Source: DASRSS01 sp035765515 (GTDB lineage Bacteria > Actinomycetota > Actinomycetes > Mycobacteriales > Jatrophihabitantaceae). From it: a DNA stretch of 64,000 bases. How positions within the stretch are numbered: the first letter of the stretch is position 1; every line of letters starts with the position of its first letter. Positions 8,148 through 15,142 of this stretch are shown here, piece by piece. The position numbers were made by a program, and so were the translations under genes. Below the pieces are notes generated by a model. The model was not told the origin of the DNA and ran no database searches. It saw nothing but the letters and a program-made list of their open reading frames with translations. The stretch is taken from positions 6,397-70,396 of the forward strand of contig DASTXN010000013.1 in NCBI GenBank assembly GCA_035765515.1, given 5' to 3'.

Positions 8148-9077
8148 CTACGGGGCCGGGGGAGTAGCGCTCAGGGACTCGTCGAGGGCGGCGCTCAGTT
8201 TGGCGTGCAGCTCACGCAGGACGGCGTGCGTCTCGTCGCGATGTGCATGCAGGCGGCGCACCTCGTTCGTTGCGTCCGCGACCATCTGGTCGGCCGTGGC
8301 GCGCGCCTCGTCGACGATGCGCTCGGCCTCGGCGTGAGCCGCGGCCCGTTCGGTCTCGATCGCCTCGTTCTCACGCGAACGCCGCTCGCGCAGGGTGATC
8401 TCGAAGTCCTCGTCGGCCAGCGCGCGGCGGGCCGCGGATTCGGCCTCCAGCCTGGCCCGCTCCGCCTCGGCCTCGGCGTTCAGCCGGTTGCGCTCGGCCT
8501 CGGCCTCGGCCGTCAGCGCGGCCTCCTCGGACCGCACCCGCTCGATGCTCTCGGCCAGCTCCTGCTCGACCCGCTCGCGGTGCTGCTGCGCCTCCTCGAC
8601 CCGGCGGCGGAACGTCTCGTCCGCGCCCGCGAGGCGCTGCGTGGCCTCGGCCACGATCCGCTCGGCCTCGGCGTGCGCGGCCGCGCGCGTGCGGGCGGCG
8701 CCGTCCGACGCTCCGTTGCGGACGGCCTCGGCCTGCGTCTCGGCCTCGCTGCGGATCCGGGCCGCCTCGGCCTGGGCTGCCTCCATCGTCTGCCGGACCC
8801 GGGCGTCGACGTTCTCGGGCGTGACCGTCTCTGCGGCCGCGCGCAGCTGGCGGCGCAGCGACTCGATCTGCGCCTGCGCGCTGGCCAACTGGGCGGCCAG
8901 GTCGGCGGTGCGCGCAGCGGCCCGGTCGCGGTCCGCGACGGCCGCGCGCACCTCCTCCTCGAGCTGGCCGAGATACTGGTCCACCTGCGCCCGGTCGTAG
9001 CCGCGAAGCGCCGGATCGAAGCCGTGGTGGGCGTCGCTCAGGATCGGCAGAACGTCGGACGCGTGCTCCGTACTCAT
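8148..9077 (-). CDS. DivIVA-domain coiled-coil protein
   Basis: A likely polar-growth or cytoskeletal scaffold. After a short leader, GFDPALRGYDRAQVDQYLGQ is the lipid-binding DivIVA start (about residues 20-40). The rest, to about residue 295, is almost continuous heptad-rich coiled coil with long runs of Ala, Glu and Arg (EAEAERARLEAES and similar). It has no catalytic motif and no membrane segment. The 309 residues are longer than Wag31 and far shorter than Scy, so it resembles the cellulose-binding-protein/FilP-like group. ATG at 9077 is preferred over 9104 because GAGGG lies five bases upstream. Start codon and ribosome site lie within a perfect inverted repeat (9075-9105), which suggests translational or operator control. 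Confidence 0.85.
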   Translation of the reverse strand: MSTEHASDVLPILSDAHHGFDPALRGYDRAQVDQYLGQLEEEVRAAVADRDRAAARTADLAAQLASAQAQIESLRRQLRAAAETVTPENVDARVRQTMEAAQAEAARIRSEAETQAEAVRNGASDGAARTRAAAHAEAERIVAEATQRLAGADETFRRRVEEAQQHRERVEQELAESIERVRSEEAALTAEAEAERNRLNAEAEAERARLEAESAARRALADEDFEITLRERRSRENEAIETERAAAHAEAERIVDEARATADQMVADATNEVRRLHAHRDETHAVLRELHAKLSAALDESLSATPPAP

Positions 9078-9105
9078 GTCAGCCCTCGTTCCTCGGGCTG
9101 ACATG
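9075..9105 (-). promoter_or_regulatory. Perfect 11-bp inverted repeat over the DivIVA-like start codon
   Basis: CATGTCAGCCC (9075-9085) pairs without mismatch with GGGCTGACATG (9095-9105) around a 9-nt loop. In the minus-strand transcript, the downstream arm ends with the ATG start codon and begins with the end of the GAGGG ribosome site, so folding would bury both. A dimeric repressor operator is the alternative reading. Further upstream (9132-9152) TTCGCTCA occurs twice with 5 nt between, a possible second binding site. Confidence 0.7.
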
Positions 9106-9251
9106 AGGCTCTACAGACGCTGTGCCCATGATTCGCTCACTGCGTTCGCTCATGTGTCTGATCCTGGCACCCCGGCCGCGAGAACCCAACGTGAGTGGTC
9201 AGACCTCAACCTCGCCCTTACGTCCAGCTGACGGCTGCCGCAGAGTGCGTG

Positions 9252-10583
9252 TCAGACGCCGCGGAAGCGGTTGATCTGATCCAGGTGCTTGGCCCGCAGC
9301 TCGTGGTCACGGACACCGAGCCCCTCCTCGGGCGCGAGGCACAGCACGCCGACCTTGCCCTGGTGCAGGTTGCGGTGGACGTCGTAGGTCGCCTGGCCGG
9401 TGTCGGCGAGCGGGTACACCCGCGACAGCGTCGGATGGATCGCGCCCCTGGCGATCAGCCGGTTCGCCTCCCACGACTCGCGGTAGTTCGCGAAGTGCGA
9501 GCCGACGATGCGCTTGAGCGTCATCCAGAGGTACCGGTTGTCGTACTGGTGCATGTACCCGGTGGTGGACGCGCAGGTGACGACGGTGCCGCCGCGCTTG
9601 GTGACGTAGACTGACGCGCCGAACGTCTCGCGGCCGGGGTGCTCGAACACGATGTCGGGATCGTCGCCGCCGGTCAGCTCGCGGATCTTCGCACCGAGCC
9701 GCTTCCACTCGCGCGGGTCCTGGGTGTTCTCGTCCTTCCAGAACTTGTAGTCCTCGGCGGACCGGTCGATGATCAGCTCCGCACCCATCGACCGGCAGAT
9801 CTCGGCCTTCTCCGGCGAGGACACGACGCACACCGGGACCGCCCCGCCGTTGAGCGCGTACTGCGTCGCGTAGCCGCCCAGGCCCCCGGACGCGCCCCAG
9901 ATCAGCACGGTGTCGCCCTGCTTCATGCCGGCGCCGTGCTGGCTCACCAGCTGGCGGTAGGCGGTCGAGTTGACCAGGCCGGGCGCGGCGGCCTCCTCCC
10001 AGGTGAGGTGCGCGGGCTTGGGCATCAGCTGGTTCGCCTTCACCAGTGCCAGTTCGGCCAGGCCGCCGTAGTTGGTCTCGAAGCCCCAGATGCGCTGCTG
10101 GGGGTCCATCATCGTATCGTCGTGGCCCTGGGGGTCCTCGAGCTCGACGGACAGGCAGTGCGCGACGACCTCGTCGCCGGCCTTCCACTTGGTCACGCCC
10201 GGACCGGTGCGCAGCACCACGCCGGCGAGGTCGGAGCCGACGACATGGAACGGCTGGTCGTGCTTGCGGGCCAGCTCGGACGAGCGCCCGTACCGCTCCA
10301 GGAACGAGAACGTCGACACCGGCTCGAAGATCGACGTCCACACCGTGTTGTAGTTGATCGCGCTGGCCATGACCGCCACGATCGCCTCGCCCGGGCCGAG
10401 CTCGGGAGTCGCGACCTCCTGCAGGTGCAGGCTCTTGCGCGGGTCCTTGTCCTTGGTGGACTGGCCCTCGAACATATCCACCTCGTCGGCGCGCACGACC
10501 ATGCCCTGGTAGGCGTCCGGCACGGGCAGTTCGGCCAGCTTGCCGAGGTCGTCGTTCAGGATGGCGCTACGGATGTCGTCCAC
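9252..10583 (-). CDS. ccr: Crotonyl-CoA carboxylase/reductase
   Basis: Reductively carboxylates crotonyl-CoA with NADPH and CO2 to (2S)-ethylmalonyl-CoA, the key step of the ethylmalonyl-CoA pathway and a source of polyketide extender units. The 443-residue medium-chain dehydrogenase has a GroES-like N-terminal half and a Rossmann core with WGASGGLGGYATQ. The CO2-binding residues known from this family are all present: Asn79 (AINYN), Phe167 and Glu168 (WGFETN), His362 (GSHFAN). This separates it from plain enoyl reductases. The start is GTG at 10583, with GAAGGG six bases upstream. A perfect GTTACC/GGTAAC dyad lies 50-65 nt upstream of the start. The epimerase gene ends upstream on the same strand and may be co-transcribed. 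Confidence 0.95.
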   Translation of the reverse strand: MDDIRSAILNDDLGKLAELPVPDAYQGMVVRADEVDMFEGQSTKDKDPRKSLHLQEVATPELGPGEAIVAVMASAINYNTVWTSIFEPVSTFSFLERYGRSSELARKHDQPFHVVGSDLAGVVLRTGPGVTKWKAGDEVVAHCLSVELEDPQGHDDTMMDPQQRIWGFETNYGGLAELALVKANQLMPKPAHLTWEEAAAPGLVNSTAYRQLVSQHGAGMKQGDTVLIWGASGGLGGYATQYALNGGAVPVCVVSSPEKAEICRSMGAELIIDRSAEDYKFWKDENTQDPREWKRLGAKIRELTGGDDPDIVFEHPGRETFGASVYVTKRGGTVVTCASTTGYMHQYDNRYLWMTLKRIVGSHFANYRESWEANRLIARGAIHPTLSRVYPLADTGQATYDVHRNLHQGKVGVLCLAPEEGLGVRDHELRAKHLDQINRFRGV

Positions 10584-10632
10584 GATGAACCCTTCTACAA
10601 AGGTGAGCGGGCGGGCGTCGTTGCGGGCAGAC

Positions 10633-10648
10633 GTTACCCGCTGGTAAC
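10633..10648. promoter_or_regulatory. Palindromic operator candidate upstream of ccr
   Basis: GTTACCCGCTGGTAAC is a perfect 6-bp inverted repeat with a 4-nt loop, between the end of the epimerase gene and the ccr start. Its shape (GTTAC-N6-GTAAC) resembles operators of TetR-type acyl-CoA regulators. A weaker version, GTTAC-N6-GTAGG, lies at 2258-2273 upstream of ecm. A regulator role is inferred; a terminator for the epimerase gene is possible but the stem is short. Confidence 0.5.
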
Positions 10649-10660
10649 AGGACTGCGGCC

Positions 10661-11092
10661 TCAGTGTGACGAGGCTGGCTGGACAAGCTCGACGAGCACG
10701 CCGCCGGCGTCCTTGGGGTGGATGAAGTTGACCCGGCTGTCGGACGTCCCGCGGCGCGGCTGCTCGTACAGCAGCCGCAGCCCCTTGGCCCGCAGTTCGG
10801 CGCTGACCGCCTCGATGTCCTCGACGGTGTACGCGACCTGCTGCACGCCCGGCCCGTTGCGGTCGATGAACTTGGCGATGGTGGACTCGGGCGAGAGCGG
10901 CGCGAGCAGCTGGATGCGGGTCGCCCCGTCACCGACGGCCAGCATCGCCTCGCGGACACCCTGTTCGGCGTTGACCTCTTCGTGCACGCTCTGTACCCCG
11001 AAGGTTTCGGCGTAGAACGCGATTGCCTCATCGAGGTCCGGCACCGCGATCCCGACGTGGTCGATCTTCGTGAAAAGGCTGGTTGCAGGCAT
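10661..11092 (-). CDS. mce: Methylmalonyl-/ethylmalonyl-CoA epimerase
   Basis: Interconverts the 2R and 2S forms of methyl- or ethylmalonyl-CoA, linking Ccr (2S product) to Ecm (2R substrate). The protein of about 143 residues is a glyoxalase-fold domain. Metal ligands seen are His12 (KIDHVGIAV), Gln61 (RIQLL) and Glu135 (VLVELV). The position that is His in the well-studied enzymes reads GVQQVAYTV here, so Gln84/85 replaces it. The CoA-side motif RRGTSDSRVNFIHPKDAGG is intact. ATG at 11092 gives normal family length; an upstream in-frame start would add 23 atypical residues. It lies just upstream of ccr on the same strand and is divergent from phaA. Confidence 0.9.
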   Translation of the reverse strand: MPATSLFTKIDHVGIAVPDLDEAIAFYAETFGVQSVHEEVNAEQGVREAMLAVGDGATRIQLLAPLSPESTIAKFIDRNGPGVQQVAYTVEDIEAVSAELRAKGLRLLYEQPRRGTSDSRVNFIHPKDAGGVLVELVQPASSH

Positions 11093-11231
11093 TCGTCCAT
11101 CGTGGCAAGCCGGCGCGGTCCGGGCGAGTCCGGCGTGCGCACGCTCACACCCGCTTTGCACGTGGAGCGTGGTTACAGTTGGCTGTTCCCCGGTGAGAAT
11201 TGCCCGGAGTCGCTAACCAGGAGGAAGTTCC

Positions 11232-12422
11232 ATGGCTGGTTCGGTCATCGTCAACGGCGCTCGGACGCCCATGGGCCGGCTGCTCGGCTCGCTGAAGGAC
11301 TTCTCCGGAGCCGACCTCGGCGGCGTCGCCATCAAGGCGGCACTGGAGCGCTCAGGCGTTTCGGCCGAGCAGGTCCAGTACGTGATCATGGGCCAGGTGC
11401 TGCAGGCCGGTGCCGGCCAGATCCCCGCACGCCAGGCCGCGCACAAGGCCGGCATTGCGCTGAACGTCCCTGCGCTGACGATCAACAAGGTCTGTCTGTC
11501 CGGCCTGGACGCGATCGCGCTGGCCGACCAGCTGATCCGCGCCGGCGAGTTCGACATCATCGTGGCCGGCGGTCAGGAGTCCATGACCAACGCGCCGCAC
11601 CTGCTGCCCAAGTCGCGCAGCGGTTTCAAGTACGGTGCGATCGAGATGCTCGACGCGATGGCCTTCGACGGCCTCACCGACATCTTCGAGAACATCCCGA
11701 TGGGTGAGTCGACCGACAACGTCAACAAGAAGCTGTCGCTGACGCGCGAGGAGCAGGACGAGTTCTCCGCCCGCTCGCACCAGCGCGCCGCGCTCGCGCA
11801 GAAGAACGGCATCTTCGACGAGGAGATCTGCCCCGTCCTGATCCCGCAGCGCAAGGGCGACCCGATCGAGTTCCGCGAGGACGAGGGCATCCGCGGCGAC
11901 ACCACCGTCGAGTCGTTGTCCAAGCTGCGTCCGGCCTTCACCAAGGACGGCACGATCACCGCGGGTTCGTCGTCGCAGATCTCCGACGGTGCATGCGCCG
12001 TCGTGGTGATGAGCAAGGCCAAGGCCGAGGAGCTGGGCCTGACCTGGCTGGCCGAGATCGGCGCGCACGGCAACGTCGCCGGCCCGGACAACTCCCTGCA
12101 GTCGCAGCCGTCCAACGCGATCAAGCACGCGCTGGGCAAGGAGGGCCTGCAGGTTTCCGACCTCGACCTGGTCGAGATCAACGAGGCGTTCGCGGCGGTG
12201 GGCGTGCAGTCGATGAAGGATCTCGGCGTGAACGACGACATCGTGAACGTCAACGGCGGCGCGATCGCGCTCGGCCACCCGATCGGGATGTCCGGCGCGC
12301 GGCTGGCGCTGACCCTCGCGTACGAGCTGCGCCGCCGCGGTGGCGGCACCGGCGCGGCTGCGCTGTGCGGCGGCGGCGGCCAGGGCGACGCCTTGATCCT
12401 GCACGTGCCCGCCGCATCCTGA
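11232..12422 (+). CDS. phaA: Acetyl-CoA C-acetyltransferase (biosynthetic thiolase)
   Basis: Condenses two acetyl-CoA to acetoacetyl-CoA, supplying the double-module dehydrogenase and Ccr. The 396-residue thiolase has the nucleophile Cys88 in INKVCLSG, the NEAFA loop, the His in GGAIALGHPIG and the second Cys in ALCGGGGQGDA. AGGAGG lies 7 nt before ATG at 11232. The gap to the divergent epimerase start is about 140 bp and should hold both promoters. MeaB starts 4 nt after its stop, so the two form an operon. Thiolase substrate range cannot be read from sequence; acetoacetyl-CoA is inferred from context. Confidence 0.95.
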   Translation: MAGSVIVNGARTPMGRLLGSLKDFSGADLGGVAIKAALERSGVSAEQVQYVIMGQVLQAGAGQIPARQAAHKAGIALNVPALTINKVCLSGLDAIALADQLIRAGEFDIIVAGGQESMTNAPHLLPKSRSGFKYGAIEMLDAMAFDGLTDIFENIPMGESTDNVNKKLSLTREEQDEFSARSHQRAALAQKNGIFDEEICPVLIPQRKGDPIEFREDEGIRGDTTVESLSKLRPAFTKDGTITAGSSSQISDGACAVVVMSKAKAEELGLTWLAEIGAHGNVAGPDNSLQSQPSNAIKHALGKEGLQVSDLDLVEINEAFAAVGVQSMKDLGVNDDIVNVNGGAIALGHPIGMSGARLALTLAYELRRRGGGTGAAALCGGGGQGDALILHVPAAS

Positions 12423-12426
12423 TCCG

Positions 12427-13476
12427 GTGGCAGTTTCTCGGCGCGCGGTAGATGTCGCCGAGCTGGTCGAGCAGGCACGGGCCGGGGGACCGGCCAGCGC
12501 CCGCGCCGTCGCGCGGCTGATCTCGCTGGTGGAGCGTGGGGGTACCCCCGCCAGTCCCGCTGGGGGTGCCCCCTCTGGGGGAGTAGCCGGCGGGGGATCG
12601 GCGCCGGTGCTGCGCGAAGTCGCAGCCGCCCTCGCTCCGCACGGCGGGCACGCGCAGGTAGTCGGCCTCACCGGCTCGCCCGGCGTCGGCAAGTCGACCA
12701 CGACGTCCGCGCTCGTGAGCGCGCTGCGCGCGGACGGCAAGCGGGTCGGTGTGCTCGCGGTCGACCCGTCGTCCCCGTTCTCCGGCGGTGCGCTGCTCGG
12801 GGACCGGGTGCGCATGCAGGACCACGCCACCGACGACGGCGTGTTCATCCGCTCCATGGCCTCGCGCGGCCAACTCGGGGGCTTGTCCGCAGCGGTCCCG
12901 CAGGCGTTGCGCGTGCTGGACGCGGCCGGCTGCGACGTCGTGCTCGTCGAGACCGTGGGTGTCGGGCAGGCCGAGGTGGAGATCGCCTCGATGGCCGACA
13001 CGACCGTGCTCGTCCTCGCGCCCGGTCTGGGTGACGGCATCCAGGCCGCCAAGGCCGGCATCATCGAGATCGCCGACGTGTTCGTCGTCAACAAGGCCGA
13101 CCGGGACGGCGCCGATCAGGTCGCCCGCGATCTGCGCTACATGCAGTCGCTGGGCGGCCGGCATTCGGAGGCCGGCGCGTGGCGTCCGCCGATCGTCAAG
13201 ACCTCGGCGGCAAAGGGGAACACGGCCGACAGCGGGATCGACAAGCTGGCCGCGGCGATCGACAAGCACCGCGACTGGATGACGCGCCACGAGGTGCTTG
13301 CACAGCGGCGCCGCGAGCGCGCTGCTACCGAGATCGAGGCGATCGCACTCGGGCTGGTGCGGCGCCGGCTGGAGTCGGTGCACGGCTCGGCAGCACTGGG
13401 CTCGCTGGCCGATCGCGTGGTCGCCGGCAAGACGGATCCGTACACGGCCGCGGACGAGCTCGTCGATTCGCTCTAG
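12427..13476 (+). CDS. meaB: MeaB/ArgK-type GTPase, chaperone of B12 mutases
   Basis: A G3E-family GTPase that loads and protects adenosylcobalamin in acyl-CoA mutases such as Ecm or IcmA. Walker A is GSPGVGKST (residues 83-91); the Walker B/switch region is VLVETVGVGQAEVEI; the base-recognition motif is NKAD. The 349-residue length includes an unusual Gly/Pro-rich insert at about 38-59 (GGTPASPAGGAPSGGVAGGG), encoded by a repeat element also found in glgB. The insert lies before the P-loop, where homologues have a short linker, so it is probably tolerated. GTG at 12427 is 4 nt after the thiolase stop. The stop codon overlaps that of the convergent hydrolase by two bases. Confidence 0.94.
   Translation: MAVSRRAVDVAELVEQARAGGPASARAVARLISLVERGGTPASPAGGAPSGGVAGGGSAPVLREVAAALAPHGGHAQVVGLTGSPGVGKSTTTSALVSALRADGKRVGVLAVDPSSPFSGGALLGDRVRMQDHATDDGVFIRSMASRGQLGGLSAAVPQALRVLDAAGCDVVLVETVGVGQAEVEIASMADTTVLVLAPGLGDGIQAAKAGIIEIADVFVVNKADRDGADQVARDLRYMQSLGGRHSEAGAWRPPIVKTSAAKGNTADSGIDKLAAAIDKHRDWMTRHEVLAQRRRERAATEIEAIALGLVRRRLESVHGSAALGSLADRVVAGKTDPYTAADELVDSL
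12537..12597 (+). repeat. In-frame GGGGGTACCCCC-type element inside meaB
   Basis: A 61-bp element. Its first 19 bp (12537-12555) and last 15 bp (12583-12597) are identical to the two ends of an element in glgB (37507-37546), in the same orientation and same reading frame. The meaB copy has 21 extra bp in the middle, an imperfect re-run of TGGGGGTGCCCCCT. It encodes GGTPASPAGGAPSGGVAGGG. Because both copies are translated in the same frame and keep the host frame open, it behaves like a peptide-encoding insertion. Confidence 0.85.
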
Positions 13477-14660
13477 ATCCCGGCGAGGAAGTCCCGGATC
13501 AGCTGCCCGGTCCGCTCCGGATGCTCGAACTGGGGCACGTGACCGCAGTCGGGCAGCACGACCGAGCCTGCGTCCGGAAGCGCCTCGGCGACGAACCGTC
13601 CGAAGCCCACTGGCACGAGCACGTCGCGATCGCCCCAGAGAAACAGTGCCGGCGGCTGCAGGCCCGGCAGCCGGCTCCAGAATCCGCGTTCGCCGAACGG
13701 CGCGTCCAGGTAGATGTGCCGCAACGCCGAGAAGACCGCCAGGCGGTTGGCGCGCACGGACATCATGCGCAGGAACTCGTCGACGGCCGCGTCATACCAG
13801 GGCTGCGGCAGCCGGCTCGGATCCGCGAACAGCGCGCGCAGGCCGCGTACTGCCGCTCGCCGCGGGATGCGCACCGGCAGCACCGCGAGCTCGTCACGCA
13901 CCAGCCGCACGACCGGGACGAGCTGGCGCAGCCGGCGGAACGCGACCGCCGGGCACAGCAGTACGAGGCCACGCACGCGGTCCGGTGAATCGAGGGCGGC
14001 CTGCAGTGCGGTGCGCCCGCCGAGGCTGTTGCCCACGAGCACGGCAGGCTCCGCACACGTCTCCCGCAGGAACGCCGTCAGCCAGCGGCCGAGGACCTCC
14101 GCACGGTAGGCGCCGCGCCGGGTCGCCGTGCCGCCGTGGCCGGGCAGGTCCGGGGCGAGCACGTGGAAGTCTCGCGACAGGGCCGGGATCAGCGGGAGCA
14201 TCGAGGCGTTGGTGGCGCTGAGGCCGTGTACCAGGACGATCGGCGGGGCGTCCGCGGGACCGGACTCGAGGTAGAACGTCTCCACGCCGCCGGCGACCAC
14301 GGAGCGGGTGTAGGTGCGCGAAACGTCCGCGGGGTCGCCCGGAAAGAGCCCGTCCAGCTGCAGCGCGAGCGAGAGGTTGCCGCGCACGGTCAGTTCGCCG
14401 TCCAGGAACGCGGAGATGCCGCTGCGGCGCCCGGACACCACGTCATCGAGCACGGGCAGTGCCGCGCGGATCGTCGTCGTGGGCGCGCTCGGGCGGCCGC
14501 GGCGTGCGGCGGCCCGGCCGTGGTCGACCGTCACCGTCCACTGCGCCCGGCGTCCGGCGTCGAACAGCAGGGTCGCGTCGGCGTCCGCGAGCAGCGGGGA
14601 GTAGACCCCGCGCAACCGCTGGTGCAGCAGCGGCAGCAGGTCACCGTGGACGTCGGGCAT
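13473..14660 (-). CDS. SCP2-like domain fused to an alpha/beta hydrolase
   Basis: A 395-residue protein of unknown substrate. Residues about 1-110 resemble a sterol-carrier (SCP2) domain, with SGISAFLDGELTVRGNL as the hydrophobic-ligand segment. Residues 125-395 are an alpha/beta hydrolase: oxyanion VLVHGLSATN, nucleophile Ser in VGNSLGGR, acid Asp in LWGDRDVLVP, and catalytic His in PDCGHVPQFEHP. The combination suggests hydrolysis of a lipid-like ester or thioester presented by the SCP2 part; this is inference. ATG at 14660 gives a complete SCP2 domain. It is convergent with meaB, the two stops sharing CTAG. Confidence 0.8.
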   Translation of the reverse strand: MPDVHGDLLPLLHQRLRGVYSPLLADADATLLFDAGRRAQWTVTVDHGRAAARRGRPSAPTTTIRAALPVLDDVVSGRRSGISAFLDGELTVRGNLSLALQLDGLFPGDPADVSRTYTRSVVAGGVETFYLESGPADAPPIVLVHGLSATNASMLPLIPALSRDFHVLAPDLPGHGGTATRRGAYRAEVLGRWLTAFLRETCAEPAVLVGNSLGGRTALQAALDSPDRVRGLVLLCPAVAFRRLRQLVPVVRLVRDELAVLPVRIPRRAAVRGLRALFADPSRLPQPWYDAAVDEFLRMMSVRANRLAVFSALRHIYLDAPFGERGFWSRLPGLQPPALFLWGDRDVLVPVGFGRFVAEALPDAGSVVLPDCGHVPQFEHPERTGQLIRDFLAGI

Positions 14661-14708
14661 AGCCGCGATCTTGCCCGAGACGGTCCCGGCAATTCGTCAT
14701 TAGGGTGT

Positions 14709-14735
14709 TGTCGATCCGCGCCCGGTCCGTTCGTC
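14709..14735 (+). promoter_or_regulatory. ECF42-type promoter
   Basis: TGTCGA (14709-14714), a 17-nt spacer, then CGTC (14732-14735). This matches the published ECF42 pattern of a TGTCGA -35 box and a CGA/TC-type -10 box. It lies about 50 nt before the DGPF gene start and would drive both that gene and the sigma factor, giving autoregulation. I matched it by eye from memory of the consensus. Confidence 0.6.
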
Positions 14736-14784
14736 GTAGTGGTGGACGGACCGATCGGCGGGCCGCCCAAGAGAGGAGTCCGTG

Positions 14785-15138
14785 ATGTCCAAGTACCTGA
14801 TCCTGCTGTACGACAACGAGTCCGAGTGGGTCGGCGTCCAGAATGAGAACACCGAGCGGTTGATGGCCGGCCACCGCGCGTTCGGCGAGAAGTACGCCGA
14901 CGCGATCCTCGGCGGCCACGCCCTGCAGCCGGTCGCCACGGCGACGACCGTGCGACCGGACGGCGCGGGCGGCTTCGACGTGACGGACGGGCCGTTCGTC
15001 GAGACCAAGGAAGCGCTCGGCGGCTTCTACCTCGTCGAGGCCCCCGATCTGGACGCCGCGATCGAGATGGCCAAGCAGGTGCCGGTCGCCGCGAAGTCCG
15101 GCGGCAACGAGGTCCGTCCGATCATGGTGTTCGAGTAA
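14785..15138 (+). CDS. YCII-related DGPF protein, partner of the ECF42 sigma factor
   Basis: A 117-residue ferredoxin-like-fold protein of the YCII/DGPF family. The signature DGPFVETKEALGGFYLVEA is present, with a preceding GHALQPVATATTVR strand. Genes of this family are the standard partners and targets of ECF42 sigma factors; their biochemical role is not known. ATG at 14785 has GGAG six bases upstream; a GTG 3 nt earlier is too close to that site. The sigma factor begins 4 nt after its stop, and an ECF42-type promoter lies upstream, so the pair is probably one autoregulated unit. Confidence 0.9.
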   Translation: MSKYLILLYDNESEWVGVQNENTERLMAGHRAFGEKYADAILGGHALQPVATATTVRPDGAGGFDVTDGPFVETKEALGGFYLVEAPDLDAAIEMAKQVPVAAKSGGNEVRPIMVFE

Positions 15139-15142
15139 GCGG

